Shown here one piece after another: positions 12,978-24,444 of a stretch of DNA of 64,000 nucleotides. The notes below the pieces were generated by a model. That model saw only the letters and a list, made by a program, of their open reading frames with translations. It made no database searches and was not told where the DNA came from. How positions within the stretch are numbered: position 1 is the stretch's first letter; every line of letters begins with the position of its first letter. The stretch comes from Physcomitrium patens (lineage: Eukaryota; Streptophyta; Bryopsida; Funariales; Funariaceae): the NCBI RefSeq assembly GCF_000002425.4, contig NC_037271.1, positions 13,269,869 to 13,333,868 on the forward strand, given 5' to 3'. Position numbers and translations under genes: made by a program.

Positions 12978-13701
12978 TATAGAATAGATAAATAAACTTT
13001 GTGATAAGTTATTGATTGGTTATTGATAATCTTGAGAATTAGACTGATGATTAGGTAGTTTAATTGGTAACATTAGGTTGTTAGTAGAATACATGGTTAA
13101 GAATTCAAACGGTCATAACCTTTGGAATCTACTAGTTGATGATCCATCTTTTGGTAGGATAAAGAGGTTGACAAAAGAGAGATCAGGGCTAGACTGTGAG
13201 AGTCGTAAGTCAAAGACCAGACTGTAAGAGTCATAAGTCGAGGCAAGTTTGGTACTATCTCTTTTTTTTTTTCTTTCTTGTTGATGAGTAATGGATAGTT
13301 TCTGAATATTGAGAAGTTAGTCTGGAGTGCTTGACTGTGAAAGTCGTAAGCCAAGATATTAAATTTTGCCTGATGAATTGAAAAACTGAATACAATAGGT
13401 AAGTTGGAGATCAGTAATTGAATATATATAAACCACTAGGAGAGTAAGTGGGAGATGAACGGATAAGAATATGGAAGTATTATTGAATTGATAGTGGTAG
13501 AATGGATTATGGGTTGAATTAAGATGAAAGTAGAACGCTTTGGTATTTTGTAGTTGATAATTGATTTTAGATAGCTAGAGTACAATCAATTGTGACACTA
13601 ACACATCCAATTCATATAACCAGTCTTTCTCCATGTTTGAACCCACCTCTATTAGTTTAATTACTTTGGTATATTAAAGCTTAAACACAATGAGAATAAC
13701 A
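12978..13701 (+). repeat. 3' LTR of the OTA gypsy
   Basis: Partner of 4958-5680. It is preceded by the purine-rich GGAGTGGGG (12966-12974), a good polypurine tract. The differences from the 5' LTR are mainly G-to-A and C-to-T type, as expected for long-methylated plant repeats. Confidence 0.85.
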
Positions 13702-13952
13702 TGTTGTTCTTTAAGATTTTCATCTTAATTACATCATCTTGAAAGTTGTGACAATCACAATGTTTCATTTATTAAATCAGTAAGTGATAGCTCTTGAGTT
13801 GAATTTGCTAGTTGTTGGTTCTCCATCTCTTTAGTATTACAAATGGACAAAAATACCAAATAAGAATAAGAAATAGAATGCTATCTTTTTTAGATCTTGT
13901 TTCTTTCATAATAAAGATTTATTATTCTTCATCTTGATTTTGATAGATATTG

Positions 13953-14216
13953 TCAATAAAAAACCTCAACCTTTTTTATTGTATTTACAAGATTCTTTGC
14001 TAACTCCCATGTACATTCATTAATATCATATCCGTAACAATGAATAATATATTTTAATCTATTTTGGCACCACCTTGAATCTAAATCTTCTTCTACTTTG
14101 AACTTTTGATTATTATTCACTTCTATGAGAGGAGGTAGCTTTTGTCTTTTTTTTGAGATATTCATTGTCTTATATGGCTCAAGAAGAGATATATGAAATA
14201 TGAGATAGAACTTCAT
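13953..14216 (-). other. chromodomain segment of the chromovirus fossil
   Basis: Encodes a linker ending ISLLEPYK followed by a chromodomain-like stretch: KFKVEEDLDSRW, then YIIHCYGYDINECTWE. It follows the classic order VEkILDsR ... YlVkWkGY ... TWEP. Chromodomains at the integrase C-terminus define chromoviruses and steer insertion to heterochromatin. It is part of the broken element at 2510-22205. Confidence 0.8.
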
Positions 14217-15504
14217 AGGCTCTGATAGATTTAATTGATAAGCAATAGGATTGACTTATTTACTAATAAGAAAAGGTCCAAGTCTATAATAGTCCAACTT
14301 GTCACAAAAACAAGTATTCTTGACATTGCAACAAGGTAGACATATCTTCTCACCTATATTGAATTATAGATATTCCTTGTCATAAGTGTCCACATTGATG
14401 TTTTATTATTCTTGAACTTCCTTTAATTATGCCTTCATTGTTGCATGTAGTTCTAACAAATGATTTACTAAATCTTTTATTGTATGATTATCAACTTTTA
14501 AAAAGTTAAAAATATCAAGTCATAGATGATAATCATAATTAGCAAAAAAAGATATTTGTTGAGTAAAAGAATGTATTAAATTATTCTATGTTAATTTTGT
14601 CAATGATAAAAGAATTGTCCAATTATCTTCATGATAATTGATAGTATACCTCAAATATTGCTCCAAAACTTCATTCATCTATTTTTTTTATCCATCAATT
14701 TGAGAATGAAAATTCAAAGAGAATTTTATATCCACCTTTAATATCTTAAAAAGGATTCTCTAAAATCTTAATATAAATTGAATCTCTCTATCTAATATAA
14801 TATCTTTGGAAAATCCATAATAGCAATAGATATTGTCAAGAATAAACTTGGTTATTTTTTTTTACCTATTATAGATTTTTTATATGGTATAAAATGTGCT
14901 ATCTTGATAAAACAATCTACTATCATGAATATAAAATCATACAAACCTAAGATTGGAAGATTTGTGATAAAATCCATAGAAACAAAAGATCATTATTGTT
15001 CCAAAATAGATAATGGCTAAAAAAGTCAACCAAGTCGATGATAAGGAATATTGGATTTTAAACAAATATCATATGGTTATACAAAGTCTTTGACTATCTT
15101 CCAAATTTGAGGCCACGAAAAATCTCTAGATACTATCTCCAAAGTCTTTTTGTATCCAAAATATCTAACTATTGGAAATACATAACAAGCTTAAAGACTA
15201 TGTAATCATGCTTCACCTTTTAGAATGTATAATTGTCCCTCAAAGTAGATTAGATTATTCTAAAATTCAAACTTAGAAGTATCATGAGACTTAAAAGAAT
15301 TATTCTTGAAATCATGAACAAGACAATCAAAAAATACACTTGATTGAATTTTCTTGATAAAAAATGAATCAACAATCAATGTTGATTTTATTGCTCAAAG
15401 ATAAAAAAAATTCTAACTTCAAGAGAATAATTTTTTATTAATCAAAAGTTGCATTTTATTCTTTTGATGTAAGATAAGAATATCTAAAAAAAATATTTGA
15501 TAAA

Positions 15505-16852
15505 TGTGAGTGTAAATTTCACTCTTCAACGTCAATTATAAGATGGCGTCAATTAAAAGTTTCTTGTAATTGGTGGTGTGAAGTAAAGTAAGCAATTTAC
15601 AAAAGACGAAAAAAGAACAACCACAATACAAGTGAAAGAAATGAAATCAAGTAATCTCAACATCCAAAACTAAGTCACAATTTGTTCATTAGATTTTAAT
15701 TCAAAAAATAAAATAAAATAAAATAAAAAATTAGATAGATAATTTTTTATCTTTCCAATGACATAAAATTTATGTAATTTCAAATTATTATGAATAGTTT
15801 ATGATAGATTAAAGATAGAATATAAATAACAAAAAAAATTAGTAAATAATTTTTACCTCAAAGGTAACTTGCTTAAGAAATTAGAAGTTCAAGCCTCACC
15901 AAGGCTCAGAAGTAGTATACATTGGTTGTCTAAAGAGGCCTTGAGGCCTTAGTTTTATCTTCCTACCTATACTTGAGGTGCTACAACCAATATGGAAATT
16001 ATGCACCTCTCTTCCTACAAGAACTACACTAGCTATTGGTCTTCCTATTTTCTATTACTAGAACTACTTTTCTTATATTTTTGACTTCACTAAGGTGTTT
16101 AAAAACACCCAATTAGCCTATAAATCTTAAGTAGCCTTCAAAATCTTGCTTCATTTCTTCATAATGATTCTCAAGGTGGTAAAACTCAATTTTATCAAAG
16201 TCTTGAAATTTTCTCTAAAAATTCATAAAAAATCCTAAATAAATTCTAAATAAATTATAAATAAATATTATAATATTTCTATAATATTATTATCCATATA
16301 ATTTTTTATTTTTATAACTTAGTGATTTTTTATAGTAATAAAATTAATTTAAATCTACTAAAAATCCTATTTGCTATATAATTAACTAAAAAGTCATGAA
16401 ATTCTTTTTCATGCTTTTTCTAACTATTAACTAATCATTGATAGGATTTTATAAGTTATACATGTAGATAAGAAGCCAATGAAGATATTAGTCTCAATAA
16501 TTAATTTTTACTACTTAAGAATAAAAAAAAATACTAAACTAACTAAGATAATTGTCTCTAAGAATTATTAAGATTCCATTTTTATAACTTTCTTTCTAAT
16601 AAGACTTTTTTAATTTATAAATACTTCTAAATTATAATAAATACTTAAAAAGTCAAATAGACTTTCTAATCTAAATATTTATATAATTAAATAACTTAAA
16701 AATATATTTTTAATTAATCCACCAATTACAATGAATTTGTAGGACTCACAATTAACCTTGTTATTTTTTAGATCTATAAGTGATCTTGAAATCAAATATT
16801 TACAAAGATATACTCTAATAGGCTTGGCAAAAATTCAAAACAAGTGCCGACA
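15505..16852. mobile_element. LTR-like repeat D nested in the chromovirus
   Basis: A 1.35 kb non-coding block between the integrase and RNase H parts of the minus-strand chromovirus. It starts TGTGAGTG and ends GTGCCGACA, giving TG...CA ends. It is flanked by ATAAA on the left and TAAAA on the right, a plausible but imperfect short target duplication. I read it as a solo LTR of an unidentified family. The limits come from the loss of chromovirus coding similarity and the TG/CA ends. Confidence 0.5.
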
Positions 16853-17228
16853 TAAAATATTTGAGATTCTTATGATTCGTATATACAATAATTCAACTAG
16901 AAGCACCTTCTAAATAATGATGCCATTCTTAAAATGAATCCACAATTGCAAGAAGCTTTTTTTTATAGATCTTGTAGTTAATCTTAGTTGCTAAAAATTT
17001 CTTGGAATAAAAAGAAAGTAGATTGAGCTTAATATTTTCTTCTATTTGTGATAAAACAACATCCATAGCAAAGTCCAATATATCTGTTTTCATAAAGAAT
17101 GCCTTCAAAAAATCAACAAAATACAAAATTAGTATAGAAATAAATATTGTCTTTAAGGCTTTAAAAGATGTTTTTGATTCTTTGATCAACTGAATTTCAT
17201 CTTTGCATATGAAATATATAATAGGAGT

Positions 17229-17236
<8 letters not shown>

Positions 17237-17272
<36 letters not shown>

Positions 17273-17278
17273 GATGAA
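17237..17278 (+). repeat. A42 homopolymer
   Basis: An uninterrupted run of 42 A residues inside the chromovirus fossil, between its reverse transcriptase and RNase H parts. It could be a slippage-expanded tract or the tail of a tiny insertion. No second hallmark of a retroposed insert is visible. Confidence 0.9.
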
Positions 17279-17414
17279 GATTTTATAATAATTGGCAAAT
17301 TTCAAAAAATAATGCACATCTATGACTATTTTTGGAATCTTTTAATCTATGATAGTCTGGACTTTCTTAGGATCCATCATTAATCCTTTGTTAGAAATGA
17401 TGTACCTTAGAAAA

Positions 17415-17633
17415 TCAACTTGAATAGTATGGAATACATATTTTTTTTATCTTTGCATATAATCTAAGATTTTGTAATACACAATAAATATGAATTTTAT
17501 ATTTTTCTATATTTTTAGAGTAGATTAGAATGATGTCTAAATAACAAACAACAAAATCATCAAGAAACTCATAAAAGACATCATTCATGAAATGTTGAAA
17601 AATAGTTGATCCATTCATGAGTCCTAAAGGCAT
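17415..17633 (-). other. reverse transcriptase segment of the chromovirus fossil
   Basis: Encodes the RT blocks MPLGLMNGSTIFQHFMND and FLDDFVVCYLDIILIYSKN. The first corresponds to the MPFGLTNAPATFQ block; the second is the catalytic YLDD-like loop region. The QHFMNDVF...EFLDDFVVCYLD combination is the reason I place it near Tcn1-like chromoviruses. It is a fossil part of the element at 2510-22205. Confidence 0.75.
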
Positions 17634-17770
17634 GACATTATATTCAAAATGTCTATATCTAGTTTGAAAAGTAATCTTCTGCCCACCTCCTTTTTTTAAT
17701 ATAGACCAAGTTGTATTCTCTTCATAGATCTATTTTTGTGTAAATCTTTATTTGATTGAATTGGTCACGA

Positions 17771-19453
17771 TGTTGTGATGTAACATGACTAATAGGTAAA
17801 AGAGTGAGGAAATTATTATAATGTAGGAGATTTTTAGTTCAAAGTAATAGAGCAAATTATCTTAGAAATATAGTTAATAGTCAAAAGGGTAGCAAAATTA
17901 AAAAATACAAATGCTGTCTTTTTAGAATGGTGACTTCTACTTACTTTGTAGGACCATAAATAAGGCAAAAAAAAGTAGATTAAAAAAATAAAAGATATAA
18001 GCATCTTTAGAAAGAAGTTAAGAGTAAATTCTAATAAAATTTACTTAGAAAAATTAGATATTGATATCCAAAGAGGGCCAGTTATGAACCAGGGTCGAAA
18101 TCAGATCCTAAGGCACAAAACCGAGTCTCGACGATGACTCCAGGGTTCTTTTGCAAATCAGAGAGTAGAATTTGATAGCAGATTGGATAAGGTTTTTATA
18201 AGCATTGGATTTCGGCAATTTGGAGTTTTTATGACTATGTAAGAGCTTTACAAAGTCAAGATTGTTTTTGGATGACTTGGGGGTTTGTGAAATAAAATAG
18301 GGTTGATGTTTCTAGTGATTTTAAGAGTTTTGTAATAAATCTATGAGTGAAATTTTGTAAGTTAATGGTCATAGTTGTGCTTAATATGTATTGTGAATCT
18401 TAGCTCAATCTAATTGTTGAATTGAGGGTTATTGAGGTTTAAGTGAGTCATGGTCTCAAAAAATAGAATTTTAGGTCTAGTGAGGATTTTTAAGATTTCT
18501 TACAATCTACTAATTAGATTGGAGTGAAATTTATCTGAAAGGATATTAGACTTGTTTTTCTATATGTATGAGAATTTTAAAATTAATTAAATAGTGAAAA
18601 TGAGAGATATTGGCTCTGGGAGATTGGCATCAAGGTTGGAGAAGGAGGCCGGCCAATACTCAAGCACTTTTTTGAGGTTATCCTCTATTTGGTAGTTCCG
18701 ATCCTTTTCAAAAAAAATTCACTTATTTTCAACTTAGTTTATAAGAAGTGTGCAAAATTTGAGTTAAGATCAATAGTTCATTCATTTGTTATTGAGGTTT
18801 AATTCTATTGTAGAAATTATTAGGGTTTGGTTAGGATTTGATTTAGGATTAGAGTTTGGTTAGGATTTGATTTAAGATTAGAGTTTAGAATTTGGTTAGG
18901 ATTTCATTTAGAATTAGGATTTGGTTTAGAATTTAGAGTTTGATTAGGGTTTGATTTAGGATTAAAGAATGGTTAGGATTTGATTTAGGATTAAGGTTTG
19001 ATTTAGGATTAAGGTTTGGTTAGGATTTGATTTAGGATTAGGATTTGGTTAGGGTTCAATTTAGGATTTAGGATTAAGATTAGGGTTTAGTTAGGATTTG
19101 ATTTAGGATCAGGATTTGATTTAGAGTTTAGAATTTTATTTGAGTTTGTTTAGGATTTAAGATTTAGTTAGTTTTTGGCCTAAAGTTTGAATGAAGTAAG
19201 ATTTCAACTAGGATTAAATTAATATTGAACTGAGATATATTTGAAATATGTTTTTAATCATTCTAATATTTCTTTAAGATTTCTTATTGTTTCTTTAGAA
19301 TTCCTTTGAAGTTTCTATGAATTTGATTAAAGCTTGTTTAGCATTATTAGTATTCTATTAGAATTAGGATTTTGTTGTTGCAATTTCTATTCTATCTTCC
19401 ACAGCCAAATACCTAGAGCATTCTCAAGCAAGACTTTATGTATTATGACAACA
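17771..19453 (+). mobile_element. LTR-like repeat C nested in the chromovirus RT
   Basis: The best preserved member of the A/B/C family, 1.68 kb. It begins TGTTGTGATGTAACATGAC and ends TATTATGACAACA, so its two ends are near-perfect inverted copies. It interrupts the minus-strand RT between the block homologous to LFVKKKDGS and the block homologous to YTKIDL. Host-element sequence continues on both sides with almost nothing missing. The interior (about 18820-19170) is a degenerate run of TTAGGATTTGATT and TTAGGGTTT units. No target duplication of more than one base is evident. Confidence 0.7.
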
Positions 19454-21671
19454 AAGTCCTGAAATGAAAGGTAGGGGACACCTATTCTTGACAGTGACTT
19501 GTTAAATCGTTGATAGTCTACGGACATTCACAGAGATCCATCTTTTTTCTTCACAAATAAGATAAGAGCTCCTATTAGAGATTTTGAATAGCGTATGAAG
19601 TTCTTAATTAGGTTCTCATCAATATATTGTTTTAGTGCAGTCAACTTATTTTGCAATAAGCTATAAATTGGTCTTAATGGTAGTTGAGTTTTTTCTTATA
19701 GATCAATTGAACAATCGTAGGATCAATGCTTTGGAAGAATATTTTCATTCTTCTTTTAAAAAACATCTTAGAAATCTTCATACTAGCTAAAAATACTACT
19801 TGTTATCTTTCCATCATTAAAAATAGATATGGCATATATAGGAAAAGATGGCCCTTCTTTTGTCGTATGCATGAAAGCTCTTGCACCTATCAGTAAGAAT
19901 TTGGATGCATTAGGCTTATCTATTTTTACTTCACTATCAAGATTTTGGATTAAACTATAAAAAAAGTTAAGATTATAAAGAATCCAATTTATATGAAGGT
20001 TATATTTTTTTAATTATAATAATCTTAAAATAAAAAAATTAAAAGGAAATTTTATCACATTAAATATTATTACACTATTATGATCTTTAATCATTACATC
20101 TAAAAGAACAGTCTCATGAGTAATGTGTCTCGAAGACAACAAACAACCATCTATGACTTCTACATGTATGGATATAGTTTTTTTTACTAAAAATATTTAT
20201 TATTTTTTAACAAAGTTTTTGTGTATAAAACAAGCTGAGGCTCTTAAATCTAATAATGCAAAGATTTTGTGATTTTTAGGACCTAAATATATATATCTAT
20301 TGTAAAATAAGAAGAGTGATCTAAAGAGAGAATATGACCTTTATTTGGTATTGTACATGATTCCAGCTGCATGGTTCTTATTGTAGCTTAAAAAATTCGT
20401 TTTTTGATACATTATCTTTTTTAGAAATTATGCTTTTCATTTTGTGATTGCATTACTTCTTTGGAAAATGTTGAGCAATATGCTTAGCTTTTCTATAATA
20501 TAAGTACACATCCTCTTGACAATATTAAGTCTTTTCTTGCTTAGTGAAGGATTTAAAATATACCATATCAATTTACATTGGTTCCAACCTTCATAAATAA
20601 GATTTGAAAACTTAGGAGCTTCTATCATTACTTGGCTTATTCTTCTCCAACCAATTCTTTATTCTTGACACCTTCAAATAATCAAATGTTACATGCAATA
20701 ATTTGAGTAATAATTTTAGTTTAAGCTTCTAATTTTGGCATTGTCAATAATAAATCTTTGACATTATCCTTCAATCTATATTGAAATTGATTGATGAGGA
20801 CTTTTTCATTTCAATTTACTTTGTAAGCAAGGTTTTGGAATTCAATACCATATATAGTAGCTAATTGTGATCTTTATTGTAATGATAAGAGCTTGGTCTC
20901 TCCTACTCATTTTTTATTATTTTCTTTGAAAGTATCTATAAATAATTCTAAGTTTAAATTCAAATCTTAAAGAAGTCATGAATCTTTTTCTATCAAAGGT
21001 GCAAACCAAGAGAGAGTACTTCTAGATAGAAGTGCATCTATGAATTCAACTTAAGTAAAACTATTAAGATATTAAAAGAGATACAATCTTAGATAGAACT
21101 TGACTTGTTGGAAAAATCTTTAAAATCTTGATCTTATTCCATCAAACTACTTAAGTGTACTAATCCTTATCTTTATTATACTTATAAAAACAAAAATTCA
21201 TGGATTTAATTGTGAGGTTGATTTACTTTCTTCCTTCAACTATAGAGTTTCTTAACATAGGGTCTAAACTTCTTTGATAGGCTTAGGATTAGTATTTTCA
21301 TAATTGGCACTCATAATGTGTAAAATTTTTACCCTGAGAGTATTAAAAAGTTCTTAATGATCAATAATAGTTACAAATCTATTTTCACTTCTGCAAACTA
21401 TAGCATCCATGATGTTTTCTTTTCTTTCAAACAACTTAACAAATCCATAAGTCAAATTTATAGGAAGATAATTCTCAACTTCTAATATCAAATAAAAATT
21501 TCCACAAAGAAAGATAATCGACTTTTTTCAAGAGAGATATGAGTGTTAGAAAGCTAAATAGTTTATTTAAAGGTGGAAAATTTGAAACCTTCAAAATATA
21601 ACAATAGAAATGGGATAATCTACTTACTTCCAAGATAAGACAAAAACAATGAGTTAGTACTCTTGTTAAAT

Positions 21672-21866
21672 TATCAAAGACATGAATCTTAAAGAAAAAA
21701 ACCTCCATACACTCTTGTATTACTCAAAAAGACTAAAAAAAATACTTGAAGATGATATAATATTAAATTAGAATAGCTATTGCCAAAGACAAGAAGATTA
21801 GAAAGTCTTGAAATAAGACTAAAGACTAAAAAAGCATTGACAAGAATACAGAAGGCTTTACTTTTG

Positions 21867-21909
<43 letters not shown>

Positions 21910-22205
21910 TCAACTAAGAACTATATGGTGGTGTTCTATAGGACCTCCAAAATATATTGACTTTGCAAGACACATATCTTAACTTGTAAGGCAAGTTTTC
22001 TATATGTATGCCACATAATTAGCTTGTTTTACAAGCTACCAATACATGATTAAGTTTCTAATCTATCAATCAACTACAAATACATATAAAGTCAAAGTAG
22101 CATCTATGAAGCTTTTCTTAAAAATATTATAAAATAAAATTATTTATAATTACTTTTATTTAATTATATAAATAAATATTTGAGTATATATGTATATCCA
22201 TGACA
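21672..22205 (-). repeat. 5' LTR of the chromovirus
   Basis: A 534-base LTR pairing with 2510-2785 plus 4364-4617. On the minus strand it starts TGTCATGGATATAC at 22205. The sequence following it (just below 21672) weakly resembles an initiator-Met-tRNA primer-binding site. It contains a (TA)n run at 21869-21907 that the 3' LTR lacks. Confidence 0.75.
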
Positions 22206-22295
22206 TTCAATTGCACAAGCACTTGCAATTATGTATTTTGCTTCTATGATTATTCTTGTAATTTTTTATTACTTCATGCAATTCTTTAAAATATC
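22206..22295 (-). mobile_element. copia RNase H remnant, right half
   Basis: It continues the copia fragment that breaks off at 2509. The segments AAGCACTTGCAATTATGTA and ACTTCATGCAATTCTTTAAA correspond to GGCTTGCTGCCATATACTCC and CTCTTGCAATTCCATGAAAT in the copia fragment near 6840-6915. The first five bases (TTCAA) are the right copy of the target duplication. Confidence 0.5.
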
Positions 22296-22432
22296 TCTTA
22301 TATTAAAATATAAATATAAATATATTATATTTCAAAAAAAAATCTACTTAATTATTTTAACTAATTAGATTTGGTATTTAGTGACCTATTAAACTTAGAG
22401 CTATTTAAATATTTTTTAATTAAAAATATTTT

Positions 22433-22618
22433 TAATTTTATTAAAACAAAATTTATATTAATTAGAATATATAAATTTTTTTCTAATTATATATTCTAAT
22501 TAATATAAATTTTATTTTAATAAAATTAGTTATATAATTATTTATCAATAATTTAATAAATATTTATATATTTTCTAATTATATATAAAAATTTATTAAA
22601 TTATGATAAATAATTATT
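22433..22618. repeat. two adjacent long hairpins
   Basis: The arms 22433-22471 and 22490-22528 are inverted copies (39 bases, one G:T-type mismatch) around an 18-base loop. Five bases later a second pair, 22534-22571 and 22581-22618, is also inverted (38 bases, a few mismatches) around a 9-base loop. Both are almost pure A/T. They may be foldback or MITE remnants. Confidence 0.75.
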
Positions 22619-22619
22619 T

Positions 22620-24390
22620 ATATTTATATGAATAATTTAATTTAATTTTTAAATTTTTAAATACAACTTAATCAATTAATAAAATTTATTTTTTAATAAA
22701 ACCAAATATAAATATTAAGATTTTAAAATATAATAAATCATAAGTTTAATTAAAATAAGTATCTAATTTTAGTATAAATTATTAATTTTAATAAAAAATA
22801 TTTAATTCGTAATATCAAATCTATTTTTATTATTACTTTTAATCATGTTATTTTTAAAGCTAAAGACTTGTGGTTCTAATTTTTGAAGCTTTTATACTTA
22901 ATGTGAAGGACATGAAGAAAGAAGGAATTTTTAAAAGATAATAAATTCTTATATTATTGAAAGGACGAAATTAGGAAAATCAAAGACACATATATAAAAA
23001 TAAATAAATAAATGGCTATTGTAAATTGTAAATAATTCAAAGAATTTATTATTAAGATTAGAATGCAAAAAAGGTTTTGACATAATGATAATGGCTCAAT
23101 TCTTACTTCTCCATGTATTAGCTACTTAGAACGTTTTATAGAAGCTTTCTACAAATTTCAAAGCCTGTAGCTTAAGTGCCAAATTAAAGATTACTTCCAA
23201 TGTAAATTCTTAAGAATAGAAAACTCATAAGATAAATTTTAATAACTACATAATTTATTTTCTATTTACTTAAGTAATATAAACATCCATCATACTTTAA
23301 TTATTAAAAATATATTAATAATTAATAAAAAAATATTAGTTGTATTATTAATAGTTGTAAAAAATTATTTATTTTAAAATACAATATCAACAAAATATTT
23401 TTATAAAGTTTAATTTTTAAAAAACCATAATCAAATAAGCAAGTTATTTTAATTGATTTTGTATTATTTTGATGGCTTATAGATTTTTTAATTTAGCTTT
23501 TAATAGTTAATCATTATTTTTATAAATTTTAAAAAACTTTTTTATTCTTATTTATTTAAGGATATTAAGATTTAAGTTTTAAATTACTTAATTTTCAATA
23601 AATATTATTAAATATATTTTTTATTAATTATGAATAAAGACTATAAAATCAAAAGAAATTGCTAAGTAGATACCTCTCTTTATTTATATACTTTACTAAG
23701 CTTCTACATTGCTAATGTTTTTGTATTGTGGACTATTGTTGCTTTTTGTTGCTGTCATTAAATCTTACTATCTCATTGATGTTTAGCTTGTTAAAAAAAT
23801 TGTAGTAATTTTGTATTATTAACATGGCACAAATTGCATCCATACAATAAGAAGGTGGTCCACATAATAAAAGAAGGATGTCTACTTAATAATTGCCTAA
23901 TTAAAAAAAACAAACCATATATATATATATATATATATATGCTTAAAATTTGAATTGATCCACTTGACTCTACTTTATTCTACTTCCATATTAGAGCTTT
24001 GCTCTCCTTCACCAATATTTCAACTATGCACTTAATAATGTACTAATCCTATAAATAGTGAAAAGGATAGAGAATGGATTCTCTATAAAAAAAATAAAAA
24101 AAAATAAAAAATAAAAAATGTGATATAGTAGTACAGATAAAGAATAAAGAATTTGAATATATGATATTACCCACAAAAATAGAAACAAGCAAAAAAAAGT
24201 TTTTTTTTCATATTAAAGAGCTATTAGATAAGCAATAGAAGTGAATTGTAAAGAAGGATTGGTTGGAGTAGTAGAAGTGATTTGTGAAGAAAGATTATTA
24301 AGAGAGATATGGAAAGAAAAGAATATTTTTAAGATGCCAATAATACAAATAATTAAAATTATTTTTTAATAATTATGTATATATATACAC

Positions 24391-24444
<54 letters not shown>

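Larger units (their letters stand above)
4958..13701 (+). mobile_element. Ty3/gypsy fossil of the OTA (Tat/Athila-like) type
   Basis: Broken element inserted in the chromovirus internal region. LTRs are 4958-5680 and 12978-13701. A TTTGGCGC primer-binding-like motif follows the 5' LTR at about 5682, of the kind known from Athila/Tat elements. Parts in order are gag (from about 5850), a copia fragment (6028-7007), gag resumed with two CCHC zinc knuckles (about 7470-7600), protease (about 8817-8900), reverse transcriptase (9780-10300, with a YSFLDGFSGYNQ-type block), RNase H (10540-10820), integrase (11340-11870), and an integrase tail to about 12256. No chromodomain is seen. There are around ten or more interruptions. 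The two LTRs differ by roughly a tenth by eye, mostly transitions, so it is younger than its chromovirus host but not recent. The target duplication is not resolved. Confidence 0.85.
2510..22205 (-). mobile_element. chromodomain Ty3/gypsy fossil, much interrupted
   Basis: Broken chromovirus reading right to left. The 5' LTR is 21672-22205. The 3' LTR is 2510-4617, split by repeat B. A purine-rich tract abuts the 3' LTR near 4618-4632, as expected for a polypurine tract. Internal parts in order on the minus strand are a decayed gag/protease region (about 21670-19700), reverse transcriptase (19600-17400, split by repeat C), RNase H (about 17190-16930), integrase (about 15400-14300, after repeat D), and a chromodomain (about 14130-13960) just after an HVSLLEPY-like linker. 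Flanks TTTAA (2505-2509) and TTCAA (22206-22210) look like the target duplication. LTR divergence is roughly 15 percent by eye over about 165 bases, so it is old. The internal region has many breaks. The reverse transcriptase resembles Tcn1-like chromoviruses; that is inference. Confidence 0.8.
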
